Origin: Mesocentrotus franciscanus
Taxonomy: Eukaryota; Echinodermata; Echinoidea; Camarodonta; Strongylocentrotidae
Direction of reading: 5' to 3'
NCBI GenBank assembly: GCA_037976565.1
Contig: CP137679.1
Location: 12,893,207 to 12,957,206, forward strand
Length of the DNA: 64,000 bases
The position numbers were made by a program, and so were the translations under genes. Below, one piece after another: positions 34,659-47,600 of the stretch. Numbering within the stretch: position 1 is the first letter of the stretch; the number at the start of each line of letters is the position of its first letter. The notes under the pieces were generated by a model, which was given only the letters and a program-made list of their open reading frames with translations, was not told the DNA's origin and made no database searches.

Positions 34659-36428
34659 ATGCCTTTGTCAATCCAGAGTCGCCATCTTGATTATCAGATG
34701 ACCACCACATCAAGCACCGTTGTGAACACTCCTTCAGAAGGTGCTAAAGTGGTATACCCCCTTACCCCTCGACCCATCAAATCGTCCGCACAAGATATAA
34801 TCGAACGCGGATGTCTCGCTTGGCTGTCGCTATGTCTTGCAGGATTTCTGAGTTTCGGCATCACCCAGTATATCAACCTGGCTTACTCAGAGTTCGCAAC
34901 TGCAGTCGTAATGAACGTATTGGACATTCTCATTACCACTGCAAATGTCATGGTCGCAGTCACTTCTGGCGTACTCGCCTTTGTTTTCGTCAAGATCTTG
35001 GCGACGCCATTACGTCGTTACAACAGACTTCAACGACGAGGTAAATATCACCGTCTTAGTGGTCATACCCTCGGCCATGATCTTGGTGGCATCAAGACAT
35101 CGGTTATGTCATCACCTAGCATCCAGTTCTCAGAACCCGATGGATCATTAACAGAAGCAGAGCTTCAAGCGTCAGGTGATTGTGATGCAACTGAGAAGAC
35201 TGTGGATCATCAGTCAATATTTCTTAGTCTTGATGTTCCTACAGCACCAGATAAGCTGGCATGGGAAGATGAACTACATGACAACAAAGTCGAATTGGCA
35301 ACACCTTTTAAATCCAAATCCTTGCCAAGCTTGGATTGTTTGACTCTAAAGAGCGCAAATCCAAATCCTAGTCGTCATTCCCTTCCTACGTCGGCTTCTC
35401 CGATATCTTTGGAGTCTCCTGTTGCTTTCTTCTCGGTCTCTTGTGAAAAGGAAAAGAGCTCTCTACTGACCAACAAACCCGAAAAGGTCACAGAAGAAAG
35501 CTCGCCACTGACCAACAAATCCAAATCCTTGCCAAGCTTGGATTGTTTGACTCTAAAGAGCGCAAATCCAAGTCTTAGTCGTCATTCCCTTCCTACGTCG
35601 AGTTCTTCGATAGCTTTGCAGTCTCCTCCTGTTTTCTTCCCTGTCTCTTGTGAAAAGACACAAAGCTGTCCATTGACTAACAAACCCGCAAAGATCACAG
35701 AAGAAAGTTCGCCACTGACCAACCAACTCGAAAAGGTTACAGAAGACACCTTGCCACTGGCCAAAGAACCCGCGATGGTCACAGAGGAAAGCTCACCACT
35801 GACCAACGAACACGCGATGGTCACAGAAGAAAGATCGCCTCTGACCAACGATCCTACCATGGTCACAGAAGAAATCTCCAAGGAAGCTCCTGGCCAGCTC
35901 AGTCTGCCTAGATCCTCAGAGTCGAGCTCATCAGTGAGTTCAACATTCACCATAGAATCCCTGCCAGAGGAACTACCAGGGGGTGTCTACCGTACCGAAA
36001 AATACATCTATAAAGAATGCTCAACTCCATGGCATTACAACTCCTGGATAGATGACCCTCCATTTCAATCAAGAGTTTATCTGGACTGGCTCAATGACAG
36101 CAATAAAGAAAATAACTATAACAACAACAACAACAACAATAATAACAATGTTAGTTCAGTCGGCCTTGATATTGAGGAGAACATTGAAGTGGCAGAACTG
36201 TCACCACCCAGGATCAAGATTACTAGAAGCTATGCACCCTTGCTCCTTGTAATGTTTGCAATGCTAGGATCTGTGATTGCTCTTCACGTCTTTGTGTTGA
36301 AGACCAGCCTATGTCAGCAAATCTTAGAAGCTTCTATAATATCTTGGGCCCTAGCATCTCTCGTATTGATGATGATTTGGCTAATGAAACAAACCTTTGA
36401 CCTCTGTCATTGGGGTATCAAGAACTAA
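34659..36428 (+). CDS. Four-pass membrane protein with long repetitive Ser/Thr-rich middle, 589 aa, function unknown
   Basis: The coding sequence is one exon, beginning just after an acceptor at 34651. I chose ATG 34659 because the upstream ATG at 34635 would be intronic; ATG 34698 (MTTTSST) is an alternative. Two hydrophobic segments lie near the N-terminus (CLAWLSLCLAGFLSFG and a second about 35 residues on, ending GVLAFVFVKILA). Two more lie at the C-terminus (YAPLLLVMFAMLGSVIALHV and ILEASIISWALASLVLMMIW), so both termini are probably on the same side. The middle contains two ~66-residue repeats starting KSLPSLDCLTLKSANP, then several 15-residue (V/I)TEESSPLTN units, then an Asn run. A conserved-looking block (GGVYRTEKYIYKECSTPWHY) precedes TM3. 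I do not recognise the family. The codon pattern and the long open frame make it a real gene. Confidence 0.8.
   Translation: MPLSIQSRHLDYQMTTTSSTVVNTPSEGAKVVYPLTPRPIKSSAQDIIERGCLAWLSLCLAGFLSFGITQYINLAYSEFATAVVMNVLDILITTANVMVAVTSGVLAFVFVKILATPLRRYNRLQRRGKYHRLSGHTLGHDLGGIKTSVMSSPSIQFSEPDGSLTEAELQASGDCDATEKTVDHQSIFLSLDVPTAPDKLAWEDELHDNKVELATPFKSKSLPSLDCLTLKSANPNPSRHSLPTSASPISLESPVAFFSVSCEKEKSSLLTNKPEKVTEESSPLTNKSKSLPSLDCLTLKSANPSLSRHSLPTSSSSIALQSPPVFFPVSCEKTQSCPLTNKPAKITEESSPLTNQLEKVTEDTLPLAKEPAMVTEESSPLTNEHAMVTEERSPLTNDPTMVTEEISKEAPGQLSLPRSSESSSSVSSTFTIESLPEELPGGVYRTEKYIYKECSTPWHYNSWIDDPPFQSRVYLDWLNDSNKENNYNNNNNNNNNNVSSVGLDIEENIEVAELSPPRIKITRSYAPLLLVMFAMLGSVIALHVFVLKTSLCQQILEASIISWALASLVLMMIWLMKQTFDLCHWGIKN
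35308..35880 (+). repeat. Coding tandem repeats in the four-TM protein
   Basis: Two ~200-bp units starting at about 35308 and 35515 encode KSKSLPSLDCLTLKSANP and what follows. They are followed by shorter 45-bp units encoding TEESSPLTN-type peptides (35480-35870). Unit lengths are multiples of three, so the frame is kept. Confidence 0.85.
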
Positions 36429-37133
36429 GCCATACGTTTCTCTTATCATATCGGCAGTATAATAATTCGTGATCGATAAGATCTGAATTGATTAAAAAAA
36501 AAAAATAATAAAAACTGGGGATCAATGAAGCCAACAACTAGTTTGATGAAAAAAAAGTAATGGAGAATGTATGAAATCATGGATGAATAACGAAACAACA
36601 ACAACATGAAACCACCTTTTATAAATGACAAAAACTATAAAGAAAATTGAAATAGGCATATCATTAAAAGATAGTGTGCTATCAGATGACTTCAAGCATA
36701 CTGTAATCAAACAAAGCACAAAATCAGTGATACTTTTCCAAGCAAACTTATCTTTTTTTATTACCGGATAGATCGCACTCAAATTCTAACAAAGCATGTC
36801 GTACAGGGAATTATATTATGTTATGTGATGAAACAATTGGTGATGAATAAATTATGGAATAAAAAAAATTGCTTGTTTCTTGTAGTCACTTTGTTTTTAT
36901 ATACCGTCCATGAACTCTATTAGGATAAAGAATATCCCAAGCCTAAGATGACAGTCTCCTTACCCTATATATAGGAAAACTTGTCCCTTTCCCCCAAAAA
37001 AACTTTTCTTTTTTCCCTAGGAAAACTTAGTCAAGCAGAATCATATTTCTGATTTTAATTAGTTCTTACCCCGAAAAAAAAAGAGAAATAGAGGGAAGAG
37101 GGAGTGAGAAAAAGAGGTAGATAGATAGAGGGA

Positions 37134-37147
37134 AAGAGAGAGAGAGG

Positions 37148-37225
<78 letters not shown>
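37134..37225. repeat. (GA)n microsatellite
   Basis: About 40 nearly pure GA units. Confidence 0.97.
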
Positions 37226-37228
<3 letters not shown>

Positions 37229-37329
37229 AGGGAGATAGCTCAAGTGAGGGCGGATATCATAGACATTCTGTTATTTCTGTAATTGAATAGGTATAATTAT
37301 GTTGGTATATTTGAATATGATTCCTTACT

Positions 37330-37429
37330 ATAATAAAAAATAATAATAATAATGAAAGTAATAATAATGATAATTATAATTATTAATAATAACAACAATG
37401 ATAATAATGATAATAATGGTAATGATAAA

Positions 37430-37484
<55 letters not shown>

Positions 37485-37517
37485 TTACTACTACTACTGC
37501 TACTACTACTACTACTA

Positions 37518-37550
<33 letters not shown>

Positions 37551-37579
37551 TACTACTACTGCTACTACTACTACTACTA

Positions 37580-37618
<39 letters not shown>

Positions 37619-37712
37619 GACTACTACTACGACGACGACTACTACTGCTACTACTGCTACTGCTACTACTAATACTACTACTACTACTAGTACTACTACT
37701 ACTACTACTTCT
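37330..37712. repeat. (AAT)n then long (ACT)n trinucleotide array
   Basis: An AAT/GAT-rich start is followed by about 90 ACT units from 37430 with TATACT and CGACTA interruptions. The predicted poly-Thr/Leu/Tyr peptides are artefacts. Confidence 0.97.
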
Positions 37713-38249
37713 TTCGGATTTTGGAAAATGTCATTGTCACACTCGCAATTTTCAAAAGGCGATCAAAGAACCATTCTAACGGAATGTTAAAGAGTCTATG
37801 CGTCTATTTGCGATATTGTTGTCTTTTGAGAATCGCGGCAATAGGTGCAATTTTTGATAAGCTCTGTATAAAAGCAATTAGTTCTTAAATCATCATCACT
37901 GATTTCGAGCCATCACACATCTACTTCCTATTACCTATCAATTAATAACTGTTTAGTTATCCCCCCATCTCACTGTATGTTTGGAATTCTCTAAAAATGA
38001 ACACGATCATACCAATTTACTTTTTGTGACTTAGACCCTTGCCGCGAGCATAATTATAGGGCTTTTAATGAAAAAAAAACAATGCATAATAAAAAATGAT
38101 ACATTAAAGAAACTGGTATACTATTTCAGAATCCTGTAATATATACGGAATCTCCTTGTACTAATCTTACCGGATTCACGAGTTACCATAAATCCGGAAG
38201 AGGTATATATAAAGTTACATCAATTGAAGGAAAATATTACCTTAGTAGC

Positions 38250-38632
38250 AAACTACTCTAAAAGAAAGCAGAAAACTCAGAGAAGCAGACTGGTAGAAGT
38301 TTTAACGAAATCGGACAAATATAAGAAAGTTCTGAATTTGTTGAAAATACGTAATCACTATAAATTATACGCATGGGAACTTCAAATTGGCTGAATCGGT
38401 AAAGTCACTGTGACGTAGTGCCGGACAACTTAAAAGTAAACTCGAGTTCTGGTAAATATAGAAAACAAATTCTCACAGAATCCAACGAAACTAACACTGA
38501 ATGTTCAAGATTTACAAATAAATTACATGTGCCAAACGATTTTGGTAGAAAATGTATAGTGGCCGAGTAATGAGCGTAGAAAGATAAGGAAATCCGGGTA
38601 AGTAGGCCCGACACCATAACAATAATTTTTTA
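38250..38632. repeat. Dispersed repeat pair member (partners at 28970-29115 and 30453-30630)
   Basis: 38255-38420 matches 28975-29113 (AAAACTCAGAGA, GAAATCGGACAAA, TACGCATGGG, GTCACTGTGACGT) in the same orientation. 38440-38632 matches 30453-30630 in reverse. So a composite element is present intact here and split by other insertions at 28.9-30.6 kb. Confidence 0.7.
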
Positions 38633-41253
38633 GTTATATATTCTTGTACCTCTAATGTTTTTGTTCAAGTAATCTTACCACTGGTTCCTCCTCATTATAC
38701 AATGGCATGATCCCGGAACCGTATGCGTGGGGTAGTTTATGGCCCAACATGCAGTTAATAGTCATAGCTAATATTAGGACCAAGTCTGATGATTAACAAT
38801 CGCTGAAAACCTGATAAAAAATCACGGTCGAAGTATGCATCGAATTCCATAATTTGCTTCCAAAGTTCCTCTTCCTTTTTTCACTTGTGCACACGACTCC
38901 AAATTTTCATTAGAAAACATCTCCCACATTCCTTTCTTCCATTTTGTTCTCCGTCTCAGCAATGAAAAAATCTATCATTTTACAAGCAACCACAAAAAAA
39001 ACAAAACATGGACAACATAATATTATACATGTGTATAACTCAAATTAATGCAAAGCATTTATTTGGAGCGGTATAGTTTACATCTCTGTTACGAATGCTT
39101 TCATTTGGCAGTTACAAGCAACAGATATCAGACTTATTGAACATACCTCATTGTGAGGTATTTTGTACAATCGTCCATTCATACGTCATACAATATATAT
39201 ACACTCACATCGGTACACGCAAAAACACTTGGCATATATCTGTACATGACTAGTCATGGGTACACAGTCAAGGTATGCATTATATTCTAATATTGTTTCA
39301 TAAAATAAAGTGTCCCTACAAGTATAAATATTTGTATCAATGGCAGGAGAAATGATTATATAGGTTCTCTTGGATCAGTTAGTAACAGCATTTTGATGGC
39401 TATAGAGTGGTGAAGTGTGACGTCATAAAAAACATAAAAAACATCATCATATAAACATTACGAACCAGAGCAAAATAACACCGAGTTCCTTCAGATGGTC
39501 ATATCTCAGCCAATACTTAACATATTCAATTGGTTTTCGACATTTGGACATTACTTTTGTTGTTCTTTCGGAAAATGAAGTTCAAATTGAGAAATTCTAA
39601 AATTCTAAAATTTGATTTTTATGACGTCACAGCTTCGGTACTCTATCCAATATATAATAATCCTCACTGCTATAACATACATAGGCTCCCATATATAGAG
39701 ACTAATAGCACAAACACCCGCCTCCCTGCAGGCTATCCACGTTCAGTGTGTGTGGCTTTACAGATATGACAATTACAATATACATGTAATCATTAACGCC
39801 TATTGCATAACACGTTGTAGCTACAATGGTACAAAGAATTTGTTACGAAATTGTGGTCACTTTAGAAATATAATGCCTTTTAAATCAAAGAAATGGAAAT
39901 TGCTCATTGAATAGATATATAGATGTATTATGCACATGTATAAACAGTTTTAGTTATTAGCTTCATTTTATTGGTAGATAATATAGCCTCTGTACAGAAT
40001 TCAAATAGCTAAATGGCTCTGTATTCCAGTGAAGAACACAATTCTGGAATAGAGACAATACATACTTCAATTAAATTCAATTCAAATATAGGCTCAGGTT
40101 GTAAGTAACAATAAACTATAAAACACAAGGCAGTGCCAATACCCTATTGTATGTCCACTAGATATCATGTTCGGATTACGTCACTTGTCATATTTGCACA
40201 TTTCAATAGGTGACATACTTTAAAAGGCTATCGAAATTGCATTTGGTTGATTTTTTTCAAATAGTTGCTATTGTATCACAATCAGTTATTAGTAAATACA
40301 TTTATATTCCATTTCCCATCAATTATCAAAGAAAGAAATCATCTTGGAAAGTAGTTCTCAAAAGAACCCAGGCCATCACTGTACCTGGAACTTCTGCTTC
40401 GTTTAGTACAGTTTTCATAAAAATTATTTAAAAAAAAATCATAACTCTTGTCACTATTATCCTGTTTTGTGGTTTAAACACATATATTTTGTACTTTGAA
40501 AAAGGGAGGGAAAAACCCCTCATTTACCTGCCTTACATCTGTCAAGTAAATGAAAGGGCTGTGATAAAAATATGAAATATTTTATGACTTAAAGGGAGCC
40601 AAAACTTTCATACTGATTTACTTTTATTGTAAAGTTTAAAAGATTTGAATAAAATCAATGAAAAAGTGAACAAAATCGGGCAAGGAATAAGGAAGTTTAA
40701 AGCTTTAAAAAATAATTTGTGACTAGAGGGCAATATTTAATTTGCTGACATCATTTATAGACAACTGTCCATGCCTTTTGTACTTTTCCCTCTTTTTTGT
40801 GATTGAAATAATGTACATCCCTGAAAACAAGATATAGTATGCAAAATGATATTCTACTTGACATTTTATGAAGTTGGATCATGAACACAAATAAATCCTT
40901 TTACTGACATACTGATTAATGACATGCATGTGATGTCTACAACCTTCAAGTACAAGTATATAAACTACATTTGTATTCACCAGTTACATTTATAAATACA
41001 TACATGTTCATCAATAAATTTATGACATTAATATTTTTTTTCATTTCATGTTTATTACAAAAAGTGTTGTTGTTAAATAGGACTTGTATAAATGTCTTTG
41101 ACCAGAATTACATTAAAACGTTCAACACTTTGTGTATAACGCCAAGGCCCAGGCCACAAATAGAGAAATAAACGTGCAGGAACAGAATATCACACATTAA
41201 AATTAATAGTTATATAACAAAAACATGCTTGATTTGTCAAGTTTCTTAGCTCT

Positions 41254-41720
41254 TGATCACAGTGGTCCATAAACAAAATTTCAAACATGTGAAATTGGAA
41301 CGTGTGAAGCTCCTTGTGGCTGTGCTTCAGGGGTTGCTTAGGGGCTCCAAGGTTCTTTGATGTAGATGCACTCTGGTGAAATCTTAGCCATAATTTGAAG
41401 GATTTTTCAAACCCCTTTTGAGACTAATATTTCATAGATAATTTTGGTTGAGAATGAATGTTAACCTGTTCCTGATATTCAAACATGTACAATCAGAAAA
41501 TCAAACCTGTAGCCGTTTTTTTAGAACCTGTACAATCAATATTCAAACCTGTTGCTGATTTTCAAACCAGAGCAATACAAATTAAAACCCGTCACTGTTA
41601 CATGTTTAAATCCCTTGCTGATCACTCTGAAATATTTATGGCCACCGCATGAATCAAAGACCTTACGACTTTGAAATAAACATGTAGTATTGTAATTATA
41701 GATGTTGCACTTGAATATAC
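41254..41720 (+). repeat. Dispersed repeat (partner at 56030-56790)
   Basis: Shares AACATGTGAAATTGGAA, CCTTGTGGC(T/C)G, GCACTCTGGTG(A/C)AATCT, TTTTGG(T/C)TGAGAA and AACCTGTTGCTGATATTCAAA blocks with 56030-56790. No coding capacity is visible. Confidence 0.65.
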
Positions 41721-42194
41721 ACTATGCATAGTGAACATTATAAAAGCACACAACCTTCCCTAGATTCACCACTAGAGGGCAGAACAAATAAGTTAGCATC
41801 TGGAAACATTGGTTAGGATTGGATGCCATGCACATGTTTTATGTTGAACAGAAAGCATGTATGTGTTCCTACATGTATTATATCATGTTGAAATAATGAT
41901 CATGTTGTGAGCATGCATATCTGTGTGTATACTTGCATTAAAAACAAATTAAATAATTTTTACCATATCCGTAAAAAAACAAAACTTAGCTGGTGATCTG
42001 GAGAAAAAAAACATAAATATATCTTTAAAAGAAGTTTGTCATGGAATAATAAAAAAATAATGATACTAATTGGCAAGTCATACAATTTCTTATTCATTAA
42101 TACCAAATTCACATGTGCCTACGGTAAATAATCAAACCTCTTTTCTGCAGGAGTCATAAAACCATTTGATGAACCAAATGCCTGGAATCTGAGT

Positions 42195-42500
42195 ACTTCT
42201 ATCTATCAATCAATCAGGCTATAGTTCATCCAGACGTTGGACAAAGCCCTCCTCATAACATTTCCATTCTCTTCTGTCTCTAGCTGTCCTAGTCCAAGTG
42301 GCCGTTCCCATGTATGATGTTAGGTCATCTCTCCATCTTCTCTTTTGCCTTCCTCTTCTTCTCTTTCCCGTCCTTGGTTGCCATTCTGTTAAACGATTTG
42401 TCCATCTATTGTCCTGAAGTCTTGCTACATGCCCAGCCCATCTCCACTTTGATTCTCTGACTTTCTCCATGATGTCTTTAACCTTTGTACTGAGTACTTA
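42195..42500 (-). pseudogene. LINE endonuclease/RT C-terminal fragment (RTE/CR1-type tail)
   Basis: The minus-strand peptide KWRWAGHVARLQDNRWTNRL ... RGRQKRRWRDDLTSYMG ... DRREWKCYEEGFVQRLDEL is the standard C-terminus of many LINE reverse transcriptases. A short (ATTGATTG)-type tail (about 42196-42217) lies next to it. The rest of the element is missing. Confidence 0.85.
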
Positions 42501-42544
42501 AGTAAATAATAATACTAGATTTTTGGCACTTGAAGTAAACATCA

Positions 42545-42712
42545 CATCATCAGGGCCCTGTTTTTAAAGAGTTGCAATCAATCACAACTTATTTGCTATT
42601 GATATCAATCGCAACTATGTACATAAGAGAAAGGAGACTGTGAACTTGCGATTGATTGAGGACTTGCTTTGATTCGGTTCAATCACAACTCTTTATAAGA
42701 CGGGGCCCAGAA
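42545..42712. mobile_element. MITE with GGGCCC..AAAGAGTTG inverted ends
   Basis: The left end GGGCCCTGTTTTTAAAGAGT and right end ACTCTTTATAAGACGGGGCC are inverted, with internal copies of (T)GCAATCAATCACAACT. Related copies are at 46046-46198 and a fragment at 52168-52214. Confidence 0.7.
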
Positions 42713-43609
42713 TCATCTTGAAAAAGGGGGATTGCAATTGAATAAAACAGTGGATAAGAAATCATACATAAAAGTAAGGATACAATCTTGTGCAGGATCC
42801 ATGTAAATTAAAAATGACTATCTGTATTCCAGTCCGGAATCCGTAAAGTCTTTTGTATTTCTAACTCTATTATTTGTGAAACTGGTGACTCATAGGGTAA
42901 AATAGCTGCCAATTAAAAAAAAAAAATTTGCAATTACAAACATGTATGATGTTAAATTACTTAAATTGCTTAAAAATATGAGTACTACATGCACACACAC
43001 ACACTGTATGCATCTTGTATACATGTACATGTACGTTGTATGATGCCAAATATAGATTTCTGGACCTGGACACTGCACATACATGTACATGTACATATTG
43101 GGGTTCAAGTGATAACTTCAAATTACTCAAGTAGATATCTACACATATGTTTTAAAGAGTACCAATTACCTAATGTGTGCAGTGTGCAGTGAGAATGTAT
43201 GAAATCAACCCAAAAAAATAATTGCCTGGCATTCTTTCTATAGGCCAGCGGATGAGGCGTACAAAGAAAATAAAGAACAACATAAAAAACCGCGAGGACG
43301 GAACCCCATGCAATGTTTGTAGTGTTAATACTGAGAAGGAACAGATACATGTAGCTCTCACGATAAAGTTGACAAATATCAAGAGATTTTTTTCACATGG
43401 TCTTGACATGTTCATAATATTCCTAGTTGGTTCTATGCTCCTCTAATAGCATGTAACTGGAGCAAAGGTTGTCCAAGAGAGTGACAAAAATATCCAAGGA
43501 TTGGCTCCTACGTAGTTGACAGAACTGCTGACCCAATACGTACGCACTGAACAGAAACCTCAGGTCTTCTCAAAAGTCTCTCCTTACAACGTGTATCCCT
43601 CACATAAAT

Positions 43610-43880
43610 ACAAAGTTCTACGGGTCACAATCTTTTTCAGGTTGCATCAGCAGAGCTTTGGAGTAAATTGCCAAAATATATCAAAAATTGTGATACTGTT
43701 GACAACTTTAAAACATGTCTTTAAAATAAAATCCTTTTAGAAAAAAATTCTAATGTCAACCGATGGCATAAGGAAGTATGTTGATCGTATCTCATTCTTC
43801 TCTATTCATTTTGCTTTTCTTCCTTCTCTCCATTATAGCCCAAGGGGACATATTTATGATATGCGCTATATAAATATGGT
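43610..43880 (+). pseudogene. Tiny LINE C-terminal remnant
   Basis: The translation at about 43640-43720 reads SAELWSKLPKYIKNCDTVDNFKTCL-stop, the last residues of an L2/CR1 reverse transcriptase. It is followed by a decayed 3' end with GCGCTATATAAATATGG, a typical tail of this LINE group. Confidence 0.65.
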
Positions 43881-43988
43881 ATGCTATTATACTCATTAAG
43901 ACAGCAAGGGTCCGAAACACTGAAAATCACCTGCAGATTCCACATACACGCTTCCCCTCTTTACAAGACAAGGGTCTGCAAACGTGTA

Positions 43989-44098
43989 TACAGTCAAACC
44001 TGTCTACGGAGGCCACCCAAGGGAAACAGAGTGAGTGGCCACTATAGACAGGTGGCATTTATAGAGAGGTGGCCACTAAAGACGGGTCTGACTGTATA
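43989..44098. mobile_element. TACAGTCAAACCTG-type MITE, short form
   Basis: Begins TATACAGTCAAACCTGTCTA and ends GTCTGACTGTATA, with perfect TA borders. Confidence 0.85.
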
Positions 44099-44648
44099 CC
44101 TGATGAATTCTCAAGCTAGCAGGATGTGCAATATCAGATCTAGTTTCCATTTACTATATAAAATGCAATAAAATTACTCCCTGTTAAAGCCTTGTACCTC
44201 TGATCATTGAAGCATTGTACATGCAAATACAGGAAAAACTTGCGAGCTGCAACCATGAAAAAAAATACTTCAGAGCAACACTAGTACCTTACATCAAAGC
44301 ATATTCCTCATACGTAGTACTATCATCTAATCCTCAATCAGCTGTCTGCATTCGGGTAGCCTCATGTCCAATAATATAAGCTCTTCGACCACACGAGCAG
44401 CAGCGGTTGCATAATGTAGTTGGTTCCTACAGGATACAGGTACATCAGTTACCCCTACAGAAATTCCTTGACAGAGGGGTTCATTCAACTTCATTGTATA
44501 ATCCACACAACATTGTTTTCCTCAAAGAGTCTTTCAGGAGTCTTTCACATGGATGAGGGGGAAAGATTACACCCCTTGGTGGCTCTGAAGAGGCTTTCTC
44601 CATGTGGAAGGTTAAGATGGAATCCTGGAGATGGTCATGTCGCAAGTG

Positions 44649-47600
44649 TCATATGAAGAACAGGATGATGACGATGAGCATGACGACAAGAAGCACTGCT
44701 ATTGCCATCCATTGCCGCTTGTCTAACAAAAGAAACAAGCCAAATAAAATGATGGAATAACAAGAAAAATGCGTCTGCATCTCTAATACGCCTTTGCCTA
44801 CATTCTACTTCACTATAACGAGGCTAAAACCCAGAAGTTAATAGCATTGACCTCTACCAGCTTTGACCTTTGACCTACTCCCCCCAAACAATCAGTTCCT
44901 CTCCCTATGCTGATACACACCATCACCAAGTTTGAAGAACCTTTATCAATTTGAAAACAGTAGGTACATGTACCTAAAACTTCTTTGCAGAATTTTTAGG
45001 CCTGGTAATTAAAAATATGATTTCAACGTACTCCATTACCTTAATTTTGCTAAAATATAAACTTTATTAAGTTTGGACAAGGCAAACAGGAAAAAAAGTA
45101 CCCTAAAGGGAGCCATTTTGTAAAATGGACACAACAGGCCTAAGGGGCCGAATTCGAGGTGCCTCAACATTTAGTTTTGCTTAGAACATGTTAATCTAGA
45201 CCTGTGTGCCAAATTTGGTGCTTTTATCATAAAATGCACAAATTGGGCTGAAATTTGATGCTATGCCACCAACTTATACTTGGCCTTGTGTACATGCTCC
45301 ACAAGACAGATATGCATCATCTATTCTAGCACAGATGAAGAAAATGAACAAAAGAAGGTATTCACCATTTGACATTCTTGTGACCTTGGCCATTTTCTTC
45401 ATGACGCTGTCTAACCTGGATTCTGTGTTCTCCAGCTCTGTAGAGAAGTCATCTAACATCCTGGAGAGAGAAAGAGAGAGAAAAAGAGAAAGGGAGAGAG
45501 AGAGAGAGAGAGAGAGAGAAAGAAGAAAGAGGGAGGGATGATATGATATCAAATTACATATTTGTGCATCTTGATATCCGAATATACCATTTTGCGAGCG
45601 AGTGAGATGAGCAAGGAAAAAATCCCCAAAACAAACTTTACTGTGGTAAAAATTCATTTTGATATAAAAACACACTAGATAATATATATGCAGGCCCGTT
45701 GCTGCCTAAAAATGACAATATTCAGGTAGCAAATATCATTTATATGGTCATATGGGTGTAGTCATGCAAACTGTCTGAAAGCATCCCATTTCTAAATTTT
45801 GTTAGCAAGCGAAGCGAGCAAAGAAAGTGACTTTATTATCTATAAATGCTATTTCCCCATCAAAATACACCCAAATATATATGTTTGGGCATCTTTAGGT
45901 TTCTGATACTTTGTTTTCAGGAAGTAAATTTCATTCCAGAAGATAATTTAGTAAAATTGAATTTCTCTCGCGGCATCCCTAGAGATATCCTTGGTTAAAA
46001 TACGCTGATCTACATGTAACATCTTGTATGAAGAGAAGGAAATATCAGGGCGCTGTCTTATAAACCGTTGCGATGGACTTGAATCAATTGCAACTTGAAA
46101 TTAATTGCAACTCCTATGTCGTAAGTACACAGTTGCGATTAATTTCAAGGTGCGACTGACTCGAATCATATCGTAACTCTTTAAAGTACAGGGCCTAGGT
46201 CATAAAACACATAACAGAATATTCACAAATTAAAAATACACCAATAATAAATCTTAAAAACTTACACTGCTTGTTCGTCAAGCTCGTTCCCTATTGAATG
46301 ACTCATGTTCTTCAGCACACCCACACTGTCCGCTACCCTCTCTATTTGGTCATCTTGTGATTCCATTATTAGCTGTAAAATTTAGAAACAAGAAATATGT
46401 TTACAATGTCTTCTAAAAAAGTAAACTCATAAATGAGAATTATACTAACATTTATATAGCACTCAATATTAATGTTTCTAGGCGCTGTACTATCATTACC
46501 CTGGCATTAGCCGAGCGGCCCTGATAAGGAGTTCTGGTATTCAAGAAATTTCTTCCTACAGGGTACCCCCTACCCATTTACATCACCCGGGTAGAGAGTG
46601 GCAAATGCAGATTAATGTCTTGCCAAAGGACATTAGTGCCGCAGCGGGACTCGAACTGTGGACCATGTGATCCACAGTCAGGTGACGTATTCACTAGACC
46701 ACAACACCTCTACAAAGAGATAAAGTTATGAAAATTGGTGAAGCATTATACATGTTAACATGTATACATGTAGATGAATCAGTAATGGATTTGTGATCGT
46801 TCTCTTGCTAGTTTAAATTCACATCTACACATGAAATACTATACATGTATGTCAGCAAAAACTGGTGCTCACTCTCCATTCAGAGAAAACAATAGCAGAG
46901 CCCGGTGCCTTCTCTATTTAGAGAAAATTATAGTATAAAATAGTGACCAGAATGTGAATGCCGCCTGATTAAAAATTGCGGCATTTCCAGTGGGCACCAA
47001 TAAAAAATGATTGGCCCGCGCATCGGATTCATTCATAGACAGGGCATTAAATAGCCTCCGCTGGGCAATGTCCTAGTCATTCTCCTGAAGACAGTCAGAG
47101 CACACTGAATGAAACATCGAGCACCAAAGAGCTCTTAGCGGAGCTCACCAACCCCTTTTCAGGGTAAATTCCTTTGAAAGTATTACATGGTGTTACTCTG
47201 AAAATTTCAATTGATAACACATGCATTAGAGACCCACATACTCAGAGATGCCAACCTCTTGACACAAAAAAACAGACTGAATATCCTAAAAAATCAGATT
47301 TTCACGAAAACTTGACATTACCACTGGCCCGTTGGCCCCGAGCTAGTATAATTTCAGAAAAATGTGTTACTGGTAAGAACGGTCAAGTAAAAATGTTTGA
47401 TCTTTCATTAAAATTTAATGGGAAAATTGTAAAGCAAAGTTTTTGTTGGTGTTCCGGGGTTTACTTGTACATGTTTCTATGCGATTCCGCAGAAAAAAAA
47501 AAAAAAAAAAATTTTTTTTGTTGAAAAATCGTATTTTAAGCGGTGAAATCGTACTATCGTATTTCACTCTTAATATCGTACTAAATACGATTTAATCGTA

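Larger units (their letters stand above)
36429..44648. other. Intergenic region between the four-TM gene and syntaxin-6
   Basis: Besides the listed repeats I find no supported gene. Short ORFs at 39530 and 40210 lack homology or coding bias. Part of 44100-44648 must be syntaxin-6 3' UTR. Confidence 0.5.

Noticed and set aside
34652..34700. Direct splicing of the small-gene exons (33014-33827) into the four-TM exon to make one protein
   Set aside because: Joining from phase 2 gives an immediate TGA and from phase 0 a stop after twelve codons, so one continuous protein is not possible.
37134..37225. CRISPR-like or other regularly spaced array
   Set aside because: The repeats in this window are micro- or minisatellites and MITEs; spacer-repeat structure is absent and the DNA is eukaryotic.
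37352..37790. Poly-Thr/Tyr/Leu ORFs of more than 100 codons
   Set aside because: Translation of an (ACT)n array.
39530..40431. Plus-strand ORFs of 73-79 codons
   Set aside because: AT-rich, no domain, no coding bias visible.
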